DNA of 64,000 nucleotides from Dethiosulfatarculus sandiegensis (GTDB taxonomy: Bacteria; Desulfobacterota; Desulfarculia; Desulfarculales; Desulfarculaceae). The stretch spans positions 163,100 to 227,099 of the forward strand of contig NZ_AZAC01000010.1 of NCBI RefSeq assembly GCF_000931935.2, given 5' to 3'. Position 1 is the stretch's first letter, and every line of letters begins with the position of its first letter. The notes beneath the pieces are model-generated. The model saw only the letters and a program-made list of their open reading frames with translations, was not told the origin of the DNA and did not search any database. The position numbers and the translations under genes were made by a program. Below are positions 26,473 to 35,698 of the stretch, one piece after another.

Positions 26473-27267
26473 CTACAAATGTATTTCCAGATTGAGCCGC
26501 TTCTTATTTTTGTAAAGCAAGAGTTCTTCTTTGAGTGACCCCCAAAATGGATGGTTCCTATCCCACACTGCCTCTTCTATTGCGTTTTTTTTGTTTGGAA
26601 AATAGTTTTTTAAAATTGTCGCGCAATTTACCCGGTTAATAGTTTGGCGGTCAGTTATGCCGAGCTCATATATCCATATTTTTTCCGTATTTTCCGCCAG
26701 AAGATTCAAAAGGGGCCTTACCCGGGTGATAAGCGGGATGACCGGGCATAAAAGGGCCGTGGTTCTTATTCCCGCCTTTTTTAGTTCAGCCAGAGCCCGA
26801 ACCCTTGTCTTGGTGGGAATGGTGTTGGCCTCAAATAGTTTTCTTTGCCGTTCATTTGTAAAGGCAACAGATATGCCCACAGACGCTTCCGGCATTTGGC
26901 CGAGCAGGTCCAGATCTCTTAAAAACAGGTCTGATTTGGTCAGGATGCTTGCGGTAAAGTCTTTTTCCAAAAGCAGGCTCAACACTTTTCGAGTCTCAAG
27001 GCACATTGCTTCGCAGGGTTGGTATGGGTCTGAAAAATAACCAAGGTAGATTCTTTGGGGCTGAATTCCGTTCAGTTCGCGGGCAAGTTGTCCGGTTATG
27101 TCCCGGTGTTTTTGGATATGGTTTTGCCAGTCGGTTTCAGCCTGATTAAGGGCGTAGCAATAACGGCACAGGTGGGCGCACCCCACATAAGGGTCGATCT
27201 GAAAGTTATGGCCGGGAAGACTGCACCGGGTAAGCACCGGTCGTTCGGAGCAGATACTAAGCTTCAT
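26473..27267 (-). CDS. SplB-like radical SAM protein
   Basis: 264 residues. The iron-sulfur site is GCAHLCRYCYA (CxxxCxxC), preceded by DPYVGC, and followed by IYLGYFSDPYQPCE, TKSDLFLRD and a barrel with VAFTNERQRKLFE. This is the layout of the SplB/COG1533 group, which includes spore photoproduct lyase and uncharacterised DNA-repair-like proteins in non-sporulating bacteria. Substrate unknown. It starts 31 bases after hypB ends on the same strand, so it may be in the hyp operon. Codon use is more AT-rich than in neighbours. Confidence 0.8.
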   Translation of the reverse strand: MKLSICSERPVLTRCSLPGHNFQIDPYVGCAHLCRYCYALNQAETDWQNHIQKHRDITGQLARELNGIQPQRIYLGYFSDPYQPCEAMCLETRKVLSLLLEKDFTASILTKSDLFLRDLDLLGQMPEASVGISVAFTNERQRKLFEANTIPTKTRVRALAELKKAGIRTTALLCPVIPLITRVRPLLNLLAENTEKIWIYELGITDRQTINRVNCATILKNYFPNKKNAIEEAVWDRNHPFWGSLKEELLLYKNKKRLNLEIHL

Positions 27268-27298
27268 AATTTTCCCCTGGTTTTGGGGAGGTTATGTC

Positions 27299-27952
27299 TT
27301 AAGCAGCCTTGACCCAGTCGATCAGCCAGTCTGTCCACTCATCAAGGCCCTGGCCTGTTTTGCAGGAAATCTCAAATATTTTCTGGTTTGGATTGAGCTT
27401 GAGCGCGGTCTGGCGGATGCGGTTTAAGTCCACATCCAGATAAGGGGCCAGATCCATCTTATTTATTAAAAGCGCTCCGGCCTTTTGGAAGAGCTGGGGA
27501 TATTTGGCCGGTTTATCGTCACCTTCGGTCAGGGAGAGCACCGCCACCTTGAGGTCTTCCCCCAGGTCAAAATCAACCGGGCAGACCAGGTTGCCAACAT
27601 TTTCAATTATCAGCAGATCCAGGTTTTCCAGGTCAAAGGCTTCCAGGGCCTTTTGAATCATCGGCGCATCCAGATGGCAGCCTCCCATGGTCTCGATCTG
27701 AAGCGCCTTGACCCCGCAGGCAGCCACCCTTTGGGCATCTTCCTGGGTTTGGATATCTCCTTCTATAACCGCAATCTTGAGATTTTTGGTGAGGTTGGCC
27801 AGGGATTTTTCCAGAATAGAGGTCTTGCCCGCCCCCGGACTGGAGATGAGGTTTATGGATTTCACTCCGGCCCGGGCGAGTTTTCCGCGGTTGGTTTGGG
27901 CAAGGTCCTGGTTCGCCTTCAGCACCGGTTGGGAGAGATCTATTCGTTCCAT
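27299..27952 (-). CDS. hypB: Hydrogenase nickel-incorporation GTPase HypB
   Basis: 217 residues from ATG 27952, with AAGGAA before it; a further ATG at 27982 overlaps hypA. GTPase motifs: SSPGAGKTS (Walker A), EGDIQTQEDAQR, MGGCHLDAPM, IIENVGNLVCPVDFD and NKMDL. The Cys and His in GGCHLD form the shared metal site at the dimer interface. The N-terminus lacks a CxxCGC nickel motif or a His-rich store, as in many short HypB proteins. It loads nickel into [NiFe]-hydrogenase with HypA, encoded just upstream. Confidence 0.95.
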   Translation of the reverse strand: MERIDLSQPVLKANQDLAQTNRGKLARAGVKSINLISSPGAGKTSILEKSLANLTKNLKIAVIEGDIQTQEDAQRVAACGVKALQIETMGGCHLDAPMIQKALEAFDLENLDLLIIENVGNLVCPVDFDLGEDLKVAVLSLTEGDDKPAKYPQLFQKAGALLINKMDLAPYLDVDLNRIRQTALKLNPNQKIFEISCKTGQGLDEWTDWLIDWVKAA

Positions 27953-27965
27953 TTCAAATTCCTTG

Positions 27966-28319
27966 CTAAGAGGGGGCCTCATCCACCTCTATATAATCCA
28001 CCATAAGCTCCTGGCCCTTGTCCACCTCCACCCGGTCTGAAGAACAATAGGGGCAGGTGAATACCGGCTCGGAAAAACTTATCTCTTTCTTACAATCAAG
28101 GCAGCGTCCGCTGACAGGCACTTTTTTTATCTCAAGCACCGCCTGGGCCGCTTCTGTATCCTCTTTGACCAGGTCAAAACAAAAGATAAGCGAATCCGGC
28201 GCTACATGTGTAAAAGCGCCCATGCTTATGCCAATCTTTGCTATTCTGGCCGCCTGGTTGCTCCTGGCCACCTGGACCACCATGTCCAAAAGTGACTGAG
28301 CCAGGGATAATTCGTGCAT
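27966..28319 (-). CDS. hypA: Hydrogenase nickel chaperone HypA
   Basis: 117 residues. MHELSLAQSLL gives the conserved N-terminal nickel ligands (His2, Glu3); a four-cysteine zinc site is CLDC...CPYC in the C-terminal half. It hands nickel to the hydrogenase large subunit with HypB. It is first in the hypA-hypB unit, 13 bases apart. No hydrogenase structural genes or other hyp genes are in the window. Confidence 0.95.
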   Translation of the reverse strand: MHELSLAQSLLDMVVQVARSNQAARIAKIGISMGAFTHVAPDSLIFCFDLVKEDTEAAQAVLEIKKVPVSGRCLDCKKEISFSEPVFTCPYCSSDRVEVDKGQELMVDYIEVDEAPS

Positions 28320-28474
28320 AACTGGTTCTTTTCAGTAATTAACCGGTTACCTTGGTTACAATAAGGATATTGTATCCAAAGGTGTATCGCCGGGCCAGAT
28401 ACGGTTTCCAGGTTTGGGGCAAAATTCGTCTGAAAACTAACACGTATGCCGGTAAAGGGTCAAATTGCGGTGTG

Positions 28475-28503
28475 TTGGCATGCATGTTGGGGTCTGGTAA
28501 AAT
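28475..28503 (+). promoter_or_regulatory. Probable sigma-70 promoter for the PBP1A gene
   Basis: TTGGCA at 28475-28480 and TAAAAT at 28498-28503 with an exact 17-base spacer, about 84 bases upstream of the start codon. Confidence 0.5.
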
Positions 28504-28586
28504 CGGCAGATGGGAGTGTACTTATCGGCATTGCGCTGCTTTTTTGGAGGCTGTTCCCGATATTGCCTCCTCACTCGGAGGTCTGA

Positions 28587-30980
28587 TTGTCCACCCGCAA
28601 ACCCCGCAAAAAAAAGAAATCCGCCTGGAAAGTCATCAAGAAGATCTTTTTGTGGACCGGTCTTTTGGTCTTGATGGTGGGCGCCTTGGCCGGCGGCGTG
28701 GGTCTGGGCGCCTTGTATTGGATGAGTCAAGGCCTGCCCCGCATTGAGCGTTTGGCAGACTACCGTCCCCCGGCCGTTACCCAGGTCTTGGCCAGAGACG
28801 GAAGCCTGATGGTGGAGTATTTTCATCAGCGTCGTTATGTGGTCCCCATCAGCGAAATACCGCCCCTGGTCTGCAAGGCCTTTGTTTCGGCGGAAGACGG
28901 CAATTTCTATAACCATCCCGGGGTGGATGTCTGGGGTATTGCCCGGGCCTTTTATGTGAACTTCAAGGCCGGGCGCACAGTGCAGGGGGCCAGCACCATT
29001 ACCCAGCAGGTGGCCAAGATGCTTCTGCTCACCCCTAAACGCACCTGGGAACGCAAAATAAAAGAGGCCATTCTTGCTTATCGCATGGAGAAATATCTCA
29101 GCAAGGATGAGATCCTTTACCTTTATCTGAACCATATTTACCTGGGGCACGGCGCTCACGGTATTGAAGCCGCGGCCCAGATTTATTTCGGAAAACACAG
29201 CCGCAACCTTAACCTGGCCGAGGCCGCTTTACTGGCCGGGTTGGTAAAGGCCCCCTCCCGTTACAGCCCGATCAGGCACCCCCGCCGAGCCAGGACCAGG
29301 CAGGAATATGTCATCACCCGCATGGTTGAAGAGTCTTATCTGACCAGTGAGGAGGCTAAAGCCGCCCTCAACCAGAACCTGGATATACGCATCCATAAAA
29401 AAGACAGGGTGGATGCCCCTTATTATCAGGAATATGTGCGCCAGTGGCTGGAAGACAAATTCGGGCGCACCCAGTTATATGAGGGTGGCCTCACTGTGAT
29501 AACTGCCTGTGATCCCGCACTGACCAGCTATGGCCAGGTAGCCATAGCCAAGGGATTGGAAGACTTGACCAAACGTCAAGGCTTCCGTGGCCCCAAAGGC
29601 TTTATGAAAAGCGATCAGCTAAGGGAAGTAATAGAGCGCCCCATTCTGCCAGCCGGTCTGGAAGCCGGCCAGGAGGTGAGCGCTGTCGTGACCACGGTCT
29701 CACCCGATGAAGAGCAGGTCTCTTTTCGCATGGGCAATGCCCGGGGACTCTTGGACCCGGTGGACGCCAAATGGGTGAGAAAAGGCAGAAAAAGCCCGGG
29801 ACTCAAACCCGGCGATATCATGGACGTGCGTTTGGATGCCTTTGACCCCGCCAGGAACCTTTGGCATGTGGGGCTTTGCCCCACACCTTCGGCCCAGGCC
29901 GCCATATTGGCCATAGAGGCTGTCACCGGCAGGGTTAGGGTTATGATAGGCGGTCGGGATTTCTGGGAAAGTCAGTATAACCGGGCGGTTCAGGCCCATC
30001 GCCAGCCCGGTTCGGCTTTCAAGCCCTTTATTTTTTCCGCGGCCCTGGATCATCCGGTGCAGAAATGGAATTCGGCCACAGTGGTTATGGATTCGCCTGT
30101 GGTCTATGAAGACCCGGGCCAGCCCGGGGCCAAGTGGAAGCCCAAAAACTATGAAAACCGGTTTTACGGCCCCACCACCCTGCGCACCGCATTGGAGCAT
30201 TCCCGAAACGTGGTTACGGTAAAGATCCTCTCAGCCTTGGGTATGGATTACACCATTGACTATATAAAACGTTTTGGCATCCAAAGCCCACTGACTCCCA
30301 ACCTTTCCTTGGCCTTGGGCACCAGCGGGGTGAGCCTTTTGGAATTGACTCAGGCCTATTCGGTTTTTGTGAACCAGGGGCTCTTGGTGGAGCCGGTATG
30401 TGTGGAAAAGGTTATAGATCGCCATGGCCAGGTAATTTTCGAGGCCAAGCCCCATAAAGAACAGGTCATTCCCGAGCAGACCAGCTTTTTGGTCACCCAC
30501 CTTTTAAGGGGTGTGGTGGAAAACGGCACCGGCCGAAAAATGAAGCAGTTGAATCGGCCTGTGGCAGGCAAGACCGGAACCACAAACGATCTGCGCGACG
30601 CCTGGTTCCTGGGCTTTTCCCCTCAGTTGGTTTGCGGGGTCTGGGTGGGGCAGGATGACAACCAGCCCCTGGGGCGGCGCGAAACCGGGGCTAGGGCAGC
30701 CGGTCCCATCTGGTTGGAGTTTATGAAGGAGGCTCTCAAGGACCTGCCTCCCATGGATTTTACGGTTCCGGAAGGAGTGGTTTTTGCGAGGATAAATCAC
30801 GATACCGGTAGGGCCATACCAACCGGTAGTCCGGGCGGTTTTTTCGAGGCCTTTAAGGCGGGAACCGAGCCCGCGCCTCAGGATGCGCCCACGGCTGGTG
30901 AAACCACGCCCAGGGCCGAAGATTTTCTGCAGGCGGAGACCTTTGCCCCAGCTCCAACTCCACCGCCCGAGCAGAATTAG
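28587..30980 (+). CDS. Class A penicillin-binding protein 1A
   Basis: 797 residues; TTG start at 28587 with GGAGG five bases before it. Order: basic cytoplasmic tail, one membrane helix (about 22-45), GT51 glycosyltransferase (catalytic Glu in FVSAEDGNFYNHPGVD, then GASTITQQVAKMLLL and RKIKEAILAYRMEK), an OB-like insert, and a transpeptidase with SxxK (Ser in PGSAFKPFIF), SRN and KTGTTNDLRDAWF. The C-terminal tail is Pro/Ala-rich. It polymerises and cross-links peptidoglycan in the periplasm. It is monocistronic. Confidence 0.95.
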   Translation: MSTRKPRKKKKSAWKVIKKIFLWTGLLVLMVGALAGGVGLGALYWMSQGLPRIERLADYRPPAVTQVLARDGSLMVEYFHQRRYVVPISEIPPLVCKAFVSAEDGNFYNHPGVDVWGIARAFYVNFKAGRTVQGASTITQQVAKMLLLTPKRTWERKIKEAILAYRMEKYLSKDEILYLYLNHIYLGHGAHGIEAAAQIYFGKHSRNLNLAEAALLAGLVKAPSRYSPIRHPRRARTRQEYVITRMVEESYLTSEEAKAALNQNLDIRIHKKDRVDAPYYQEYVRQWLEDKFGRTQLYEGGLTVITACDPALTSYGQVAIAKGLEDLTKRQGFRGPKGFMKSDQLREVIERPILPAGLEAGQEVSAVVTTVSPDEEQVSFRMGNARGLLDPVDAKWVRKGRKSPGLKPGDIMDVRLDAFDPARNLWHVGLCPTPSAQAAILAIEAVTGRVRVMIGGRDFWESQYNRAVQAHRQPGSAFKPFIFSAALDHPVQKWNSATVVMDSPVVYEDPGQPGAKWKPKNYENRFYGPTTLRTALEHSRNVVTVKILSALGMDYTIDYIKRFGIQSPLTPNLSLALGTSGVSLLELTQAYSVFVNQGLLVEPVCVEKVIDRHGQVIFEAKPHKEQVIPEQTSFLVTHLLRGVVENGTGRKMKQLNRPVAGKTGTTNDLRDAWFLGFSPQLVCGVWVGQDDNQPLGRRETGARAAGPIWLEFMKEALKDLPPMDFTVPEGVVFARINHDTGRAIPTGSPGGFFEAFKAGTEPAPQDAPTAGETTPRAEDFLQAETFAPAPTPPPEQN

Positions 30981-31001
30981 CCAGGTTATGGATAGACAAA
31001 A

Positions 31002-31037
31002 ATAAACGCCGCTTAACCTGTGCTAAGCGGCGTTTAT
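31002..31037. terminator. Bidirectional terminator-like hairpin
   Basis: Perfect 14-bp stem (31002-31015 with 31024-31037), eight-base loop, AT-rich ends and GC core. It lies between the convergent PBP1A and CBS-ACT genes, 21 bases from each stop or less. Confidence 0.8.
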
Positions 31038-31056
31038 CTATTCAGCTCCAAGCGGG

Positions 31057-31725
31057 CTAGAGGTTGCCCAACTCGTCTTTGATGATATGCAGGACAGTGA
31101 AGTCCCGTTCCAGGGCCTGGATCAAGGTCTCCATCTTGGATTCGGGCAGATCCGCCACCCTGATGCTTACATGCCTGGTGCCTTCTTCGCACATTTCATA
31201 GGAGGTGACAATGCTCACCATCCTGCCGCCATGCTGCCTGATGACATCGGCCACTTCCTTGATGGAGCCGGGCCGGTCTTCCAGCACAAAGGCAAAAAGC
31301 ACTCCGCCCCTGTAAACACCTGTGATGGTGGTCAAGACCCTGAAAACATCACCCTGGGAAAGGATGCCCACCAGTTTGCCGTCTTCCACCACCGGCAGGC
31401 CGGTGACCTTGTGTTCCAGCATGATCACCGCCGCTTTTTCCACTGTGTCGGAGGGTGCGATGGAGATGACCTTGCGGGTCATGATGTCTTTGACCTTGAG
31501 TTCGCTCAGCAGGTAGTAAAGCTCATGTACATCAAGGGTGGTGGCTTTACTGGGGCTGGCTTCCTTGAGATCCCGATCGCTCACAATACCGATAACCTCG
31601 TCGTCGTCATTGATCACGGGCAAACGGCGGACATTGTTTTCCTTCATGATCTGTGAGGACTTCATTACAGAAGTGTCCGGCTTCACAGTGATGGGATCGG
31701 TGGTCATCCAATCCTTGACCAGCAT
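31057..31725 (-). CDS. CBS-domain pair plus ACT domain regulatory protein
   Basis: 222 residues from ATG 31725, chosen because GGAGG lies seven bases upstream; an ATG two codons earlier touches the ribosome site. Two CBS motifs: VKDWMTTDPITV...RRLPVINDDDEVIGIVSDRDL and VKDIMTRKVISI...TGLPVVEDGKLVGILSQGDV. The C-terminal ACT-like domain begins FAFVLEDRPGSIKEVADVI. CBS pairs bind adenine nucleotides and ACT domains bind amino acids, so this is probably a small-molecule sensor of the AcuB type. Target unknown. Confidence 0.88.
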   Translation of the reverse strand: MLVKDWMTTDPITVKPDTSVMKSSQIMKENNVRRLPVINDDDEVIGIVSDRDLKEASPSKATTLDVHELYYLLSELKVKDIMTRKVISIAPSDTVEKAAVIMLEHKVTGLPVVEDGKLVGILSQGDVFRVLTTITGVYRGGVLFAFVLEDRPGSIKEVADVIRQHGGRMVSIVTSYEMCEEGTRHVSIRVADLPESKMETLIQALERDFTVLHIIKDELGNL

Positions 31726-32201
31726 GGGCATTCCTCCCTGGTTGGCAAGAAAGAAGCAAACTGGGAGGCTTTTGAGGTCGCCTCCCTGCAGTCTTGCAAG
31801 TTGGTTAATACCAGAATTTACAGAGCGCCCGAAGACGCCGGATTTTTTGACGGTGCAATACCTGTTGCATCCGCTGTTGCAAAATGGCTGTTGCCCTGTT
31901 GCAAGCCGCACCGCTTTACCTGTCTATCTGGTGTTTAACGCCGATTTATATAGATCAGGCCTTTAAAGGCTCTTTTCCCAAAAGGACTGCTTTCAAGCAG
32001 AGAAGATTAATAAGTGTTGCGTGACTCTTATATCAATCTGTGTCACGTCCTTGCTTCCCGGCTTACTGGAATGAATCACCAATTCCACTCTAACACAGTT
32101 GTGGCACAGGTTCCATCAAGATACAATCCATCACTGGTGATTTGTCAAGTTATTTCCTTTTAGTTAACGGCACGTAGCCTCTGCTCGCGGGTGAATGATA
32201 T
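31726..32201. other. Divergent intergenic region with CTGTTGC repeats
   Basis: No gene seen. Four copies of CTGTTGC lie within 41 bases at 31862, 31874, 31888 and 31896. An ATCACCA / TGGTGAT inverted pair flanks 32075-32142. The region must hold promoters for the CBS-ACT gene and the helicase gene. Confidence 0.5.
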
Positions 32202-34124
32202 ATGGGCGGTAAAAACCCCTTGGATATGGGAGCCTTTTTAGGCGACCAAAGCCCTTTAAAAGAAAAAATCAAAGGATTTTCTCCCAGGGAGGGGCAGATC
32301 CAGATGGCCGAGGCTGTGACTGATTGCCTTTCCAAGGAAATCCCCCTTTTGGTGGAAGCCGGCACCGGCACCGGTAAAACCCTGGCCTATCTCACTCCTG
32401 CCGTGGCCCTGGGGCTGAAGGTGGTGGTGAGCACCGGCACCAAAAATTTACAGGATCAGGTGAACAATAAGGAGCTGCCCCTTTTAAGGAACTGCGTCAA
32501 GCCGGACCTGCGCTGGGCGGTTTTAAAGGGGCGGGCAAATTACCTTTGCCTGCGCCGTTATGAGGCTTTGGCCGCCCAACCCGAACTTGCGCTGGCCGGA
32601 GGGGACAAGGGCCTTGAAATGCTTGAGACCTGGGTCAAGGAGACCAGGACCGGAGACCTGGACCAGGTGCGGGGCAAAGGTCTTACCAGCCAGCTCATAA
32701 GCGAGATCACCTCCAATTCCGAGCAGTGCCTGGGCGGACGCTGTCCGCGCAGGGAATCCTGTTTTTTAATGGAGGCCAGGAAAAAGGCGGCCGAGGCGGA
32801 CATTGTGGTGGTGAATCACCATCTTTTCCTGGCGGATCTGAAGCTCAAGTCAGAGGGCCATGGCGAGGCCCTGCCCAGGTATCAGGCGGTTGTTTTTGAT
32901 GAGGCCCACCTTATGGCCGATGTGGCCACCCAGGTCTTTGGGGTGAGTGTTTCCAGAAGGCGTTTGTCTGTTCTGCTGCGCGATCTGGGCAAAGAGGCCG
33001 GGCAGAGCGCTGCCGTGATGCAGGCCGGCGCCGCCTGTGAAAAGGCCGGGGCCGGACTTTTTGCCAAGCTTTTAAGCTTGGCCGCTCCGGCCGGAACCAT
33101 GGCCCTGACCAGCAAACATTTGGAAAAGTTGGCCCCTCAAGGGGAGAAATTGAGCCAGGCCCTGGAAGGGCTCATAACCACCTTGGGCGGCAATGAAGAA
33201 CAAGAGGCCCTGGCCGAAAGGGCAAAGTCCATAGTCCATGATTTAAAGGCCGTGGCCCAGCCTGTTGCCGGTTTTACCGTGGCCTGGGCCCAGGCGCGGG
33301 GCAAGGGCGTGGCCCTTAATCTCTCCCCGGTGGAGGTAGGCCCCCATCTGGAGGCCGCGCTTTACCAGGAATACGGAGCCCTGGTCTTTACCAGCGCCAC
33401 CTTGGCCCCGGCCGGAGACCTGGAGCCGGCCCGGGCCAGGCTGGGCTTGCCCTATGAAAGCAAAAAGCTGGTGGTTGCCTCGCCCTTTGATCCGGCTCAT
33501 CAGTCACTGCTTTATGTTCCCAAGACCATGCCCCCGCCCCAGGCCCGCAATTTTGTGCAGGAAGTTGCCAAGGAAGTGGAGTCCCTGCTCGAACTTAGCG
33601 GGGGCCGGGCCTTTGTGCTTTTCACCTCTTATAGAAACCTGGAGGCGGTGAGCAGGCTTTTGATTCCGGAGCTGCCTTATCATTGCCTGGTGCAGGGACA
33701 AGCCCCCAGGACCAGTCTTTTGGAGAAGTTTGTAAAGAAATCCCCCAGTGTGCTCTTTGCCACATCCAGTTTTTGGCAGGGAGTGGATGTGCCGGGAGAG
33801 GAGCTCTCGGCCGTGATAGTGGACAAACTGCCTTTTTCTCCGCCGGATGATCCCTTGGTGGCGGCGCGCATGGAAAAGCTGGAGCAGGACGGCAAGAGCG
33901 GTTTTGCCCATCTCATGGTTCCCGAGGCCATACTCACCCTGCGTCAGGGCCTGGGGAGGCTGTTGCGCACCGCGGAGGACAGGGGGCTTTTGGCTGTGCT
34001 GGATGTGCGCTTATTTACCAAGGGCTATGGCAGAAGGTTTCTAAAGGCCCTGGAACCCATTCCCCACACCAGAAAGATTGAGGATGTAAAGGCATTCTTT
34101 AATCAGGAAAAAACAGCCGGCTAG
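32202..34124 (+). CDS. DinG/YoaA-type ATP-dependent DNA helicase
   Basis: 640 residues, superfamily 2 (XPD-like). Q-like and Walker A motifs PREGQIQMAEAV and EAGTGTGKTLAYL; the four iron-sulfur cysteines are in NYLCLRRYEA and CLGGRCPRRESC; the DEAH box is VVFDEAHLM; later motifs include VFTSATLAP, FVLFTSYRNLE, FWQGVDVPGEEL and RQGLGRLLRT. It unwinds DNA 5' to 3', and DinG relatives resolve R-loops and replication blocks. No nuclease domain is fused. It is transcribed alone and converges with the YIP1 array. Confidence 0.93.
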   Translation: MGGKNPLDMGAFLGDQSPLKEKIKGFSPREGQIQMAEAVTDCLSKEIPLLVEAGTGTGKTLAYLTPAVALGLKVVVSTGTKNLQDQVNNKELPLLRNCVKPDLRWAVLKGRANYLCLRRYEALAAQPELALAGGDKGLEMLETWVKETRTGDLDQVRGKGLTSQLISEITSNSEQCLGGRCPRRESCFLMEARKKAAEADIVVVNHHLFLADLKLKSEGHGEALPRYQAVVFDEAHLMADVATQVFGVSVSRRRLSVLLRDLGKEAGQSAAVMQAGAACEKAGAGLFAKLLSLAAPAGTMALTSKHLEKLAPQGEKLSQALEGLITTLGGNEEQEALAERAKSIVHDLKAVAQPVAGFTVAWAQARGKGVALNLSPVEVGPHLEAALYQEYGALVFTSATLAPAGDLEPARARLGLPYESKKLVVASPFDPAHQSLLYVPKTMPPPQARNFVQEVAKEVESLLELSGGRAFVLFTSYRNLEAVSRLLIPELPYHCLVQGQAPRTSLLEKFVKKSPSVLFATSSFWQGVDVPGEELSAVIVDKLPFSPPDDPLVAARMEKLEQDGKSGFAHLMVPEAILTLRQGLGRLLRTAEDRGLLAVLDVRLFTKGYGRRFLKALEPIPHTRKIEDVKAFFNQEKTAG

Positions 34125-34166
34125 CAGAGATGGCAAAAGGCCTTTATCTGATCCCGCAGGCCGATC

Positions 34167-34778
34167 CTATAGGGAGAGGGACAAGGCCCCCAGCCAGGCC
34201 AGGATAAAAGGAGCGGCCATGGCCCATACCACCTTGCGGGGATGGATTGCATGTAGATTGGCAATTGCCGCCACCATAATGACCAGGTTCCATATCATCC
34301 CCAACTGCCTGCCGATAAACGGCAGGGCGAATAAGGGGAATACCGCCAGGCTGTAAAAAACCGCTCCCACTGTGGAACCCAGGCTTTTCAAAGGACGCCA
34401 GAGAAAAAGATGCAGTATAAGAGCCTCTAAGCCTAGAAGCAAAACCAGGTTAAGGGCTCCGGTCAAACTCTGGGCGCAAAAGGTGTTAAGAGTAATCCTG
34501 CCGCTTAAAAAATTCCCCATATTCAGAAAAAAAGAGGCAAAAAAAGAGGCGGGCAGGGCAAAGGCCAGGCCTTTTTTCCAGGTTGGACGGGAAGGGCCTG
34601 AAAATGATTTCCCTGGATGAAAAAGGATCTGCCTGATGGTGCGCAAAAACGCGCCTGCATCCATGCGCCCTTCCCAGGGCAGGGGATGGTTCCCGGGATC
34701 TACCCTGTCTTTTGGGGAGCCGCCTGGGTATTGGCTGGGGTTTATTTTTGTATAAAGGTTTTGCGGGGCGTTAATCAT
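34167..34778 (-). CDS. YIP1-like membrane protein without zinc ribbon
   Basis: 203 residues, last gene of the array. It starts at ATG 34778 and lacks the N-terminal zinc ribbon of its paralogues; its first 35 residues are a Pro/Asn-rich tail. The array signature is present (LPWEGRMDAGAFLRTIRQILF, then KSFSGP), followed by about five hydrophobic segments with ALILHLFLWRPLKSLGS and MIWNLVIMVAAIANLHAIHPRK. YIP1 proteins bend membranes or bind Rab GTPases in eukaryotes; the bacterial role is unknown. It is 35 bases downstream of the previous copy, with normal local GC content. Confidence 0.75.
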   Translation of the reverse strand: MINAPQNLYTKINPSQYPGGSPKDRVDPGNHPLPWEGRMDAGAFLRTIRQILFHPGKSFSGPSRPTWKKGLAFALPASFFASFFLNMGNFLSGRITLNTFCAQSLTGALNLVLLLGLEALILHLFLWRPLKSLGSTVGAVFYSLAVFPLFALPFIGRQLGMIWNLVIMVAAIANLHAIHPRKVVWAMAAPFILAWLGALSLSL

Positions 34779-34813
34779 ATGTTGGTTAACCGGTTCGGAC
34801 CAGTTTGGGGGCT

Positions 34814-35698
34814 TTAGTAGCTCATCATTGATTTTTGGGCGGCCAAAAAGCCCAGCAATGCTCCGGCTCCGGTGAATATGATCACAGCCAACACCAACAG
34901 GAAAATAATGATAAAGGGCAACAGGTTGGCCATAAAGGCCCTGAAGCGGGTGGTTTCATGCACCACAGCCAAACCGTTTACCAGGATTACCATGCCCCAG
35001 ACCAAACTTATGATCACACCTACATATGGCAATAGAAAGAAGATGGAACTGGCGTTGCCATAGCAGACTACTCGGAAGGTGGCCAGGAATCCGTTTTTGG
35101 TGCCTCTCAAGATAAAGAGCATGAAATGGATCACGGCCGTTCCCACAAATAAGCCTATGATCACAAGAAAAGGGGTGAAAAGCAGATTCACGAGATGGCT
35201 TTGAGCCTGGTTTCCCAGAAAATTCCAGAATAACTGAAAAGAACCTCCCAAGGTGCCGAGAATAAGGGCAAAGCTGATCGGCCAGGCCAGGCGTTCGGCA
35301 GCGGGTGCGCTGAAGGTTTCGGAAGGCTTGAAAAGCACCTGTTTTATGGTGCGGAAAAAGGCGCCAAGATAATTGTCCTGGTTCTCCCAGGCAGGCCCCT
35401 CAGGTGTTGGTCCCGCGGTTTCTTGGGTTTCAGGACGAGCAGGTGTGTCCTGAAAATTTGCTTCGGCTTCTTGGGGAATCGGGGGTGTTTCCGGTCTGGA
35501 AAAAGAAGTTTGCCAGGCAGGAGATTCAGTGGATTCAGGTTCCCACGCTTTCGTGTTTTGCGATATAGACTCATCTTCGCCTTGGGGAAGATCCAATAGA
35601 GCAGAGCACTCCGGACAGCGGATTATATTTGGGTCATCCGTTTTGGGGGCTTGGGTTGTCTCAATGGAAGCACCGCAAAATGGGCAAACCTGGATCAC
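34814..35698 (-). CDS. Zinc-ribbon YIP1-like membrane protein
   Basis: 294 residues, GTG start at 35698 overlapping the stop of the 93-residue gene upstream (GTGA). Zinc ribbon VCPFCGA...RCPECSALL (residues 4-35), a Glu/Pro/Thr-rich linker to about 105, the array signature WENQDNYLGAFFRTIKQVLF, then five hydrophobic segments including FMLFILRGTKNGFLATFRVV and LVWGMVILVNGLAVVHETTRF. The membrane half resembles the YIP1 domain. It has the longest linker of the set and is the copy closest to local base composition. Confidence 0.8.
   Translation of the reverse strand: MIQVCPFCGASIETTQAPKTDDPNIIRCPECSALLDLPQGEDESISQNTKAWEPESTESPAWQTSFSRPETPPIPQEAEANFQDTPARPETQETAGPTPEGPAWENQDNYLGAFFRTIKQVLFKPSETFSAPAAERLAWPISFALILGTLGGSFQLFWNFLGNQAQSHLVNLLFTPFLVIIGLFVGTAVIHFMLFILRGTKNGFLATFRVVCYGNASSIFFLLPYVGVIISLVWGMVILVNGLAVVHETTRFRAFMANLLPFIIIFLLVLAVIIFTGAGALLGFLAAQKSMMSY

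Noticed and set aside
28352..28747. 131-codon plus-strand frame overlapping the PBP1A start
   Set aside because: Overlaps the PBP1A coding sequence in another frame, with no ribosome site.
32102..32117. TGGCAC element resembling a sigma-54 -24 box
   Set aside because: The -12 GC at the required spacing is missing.
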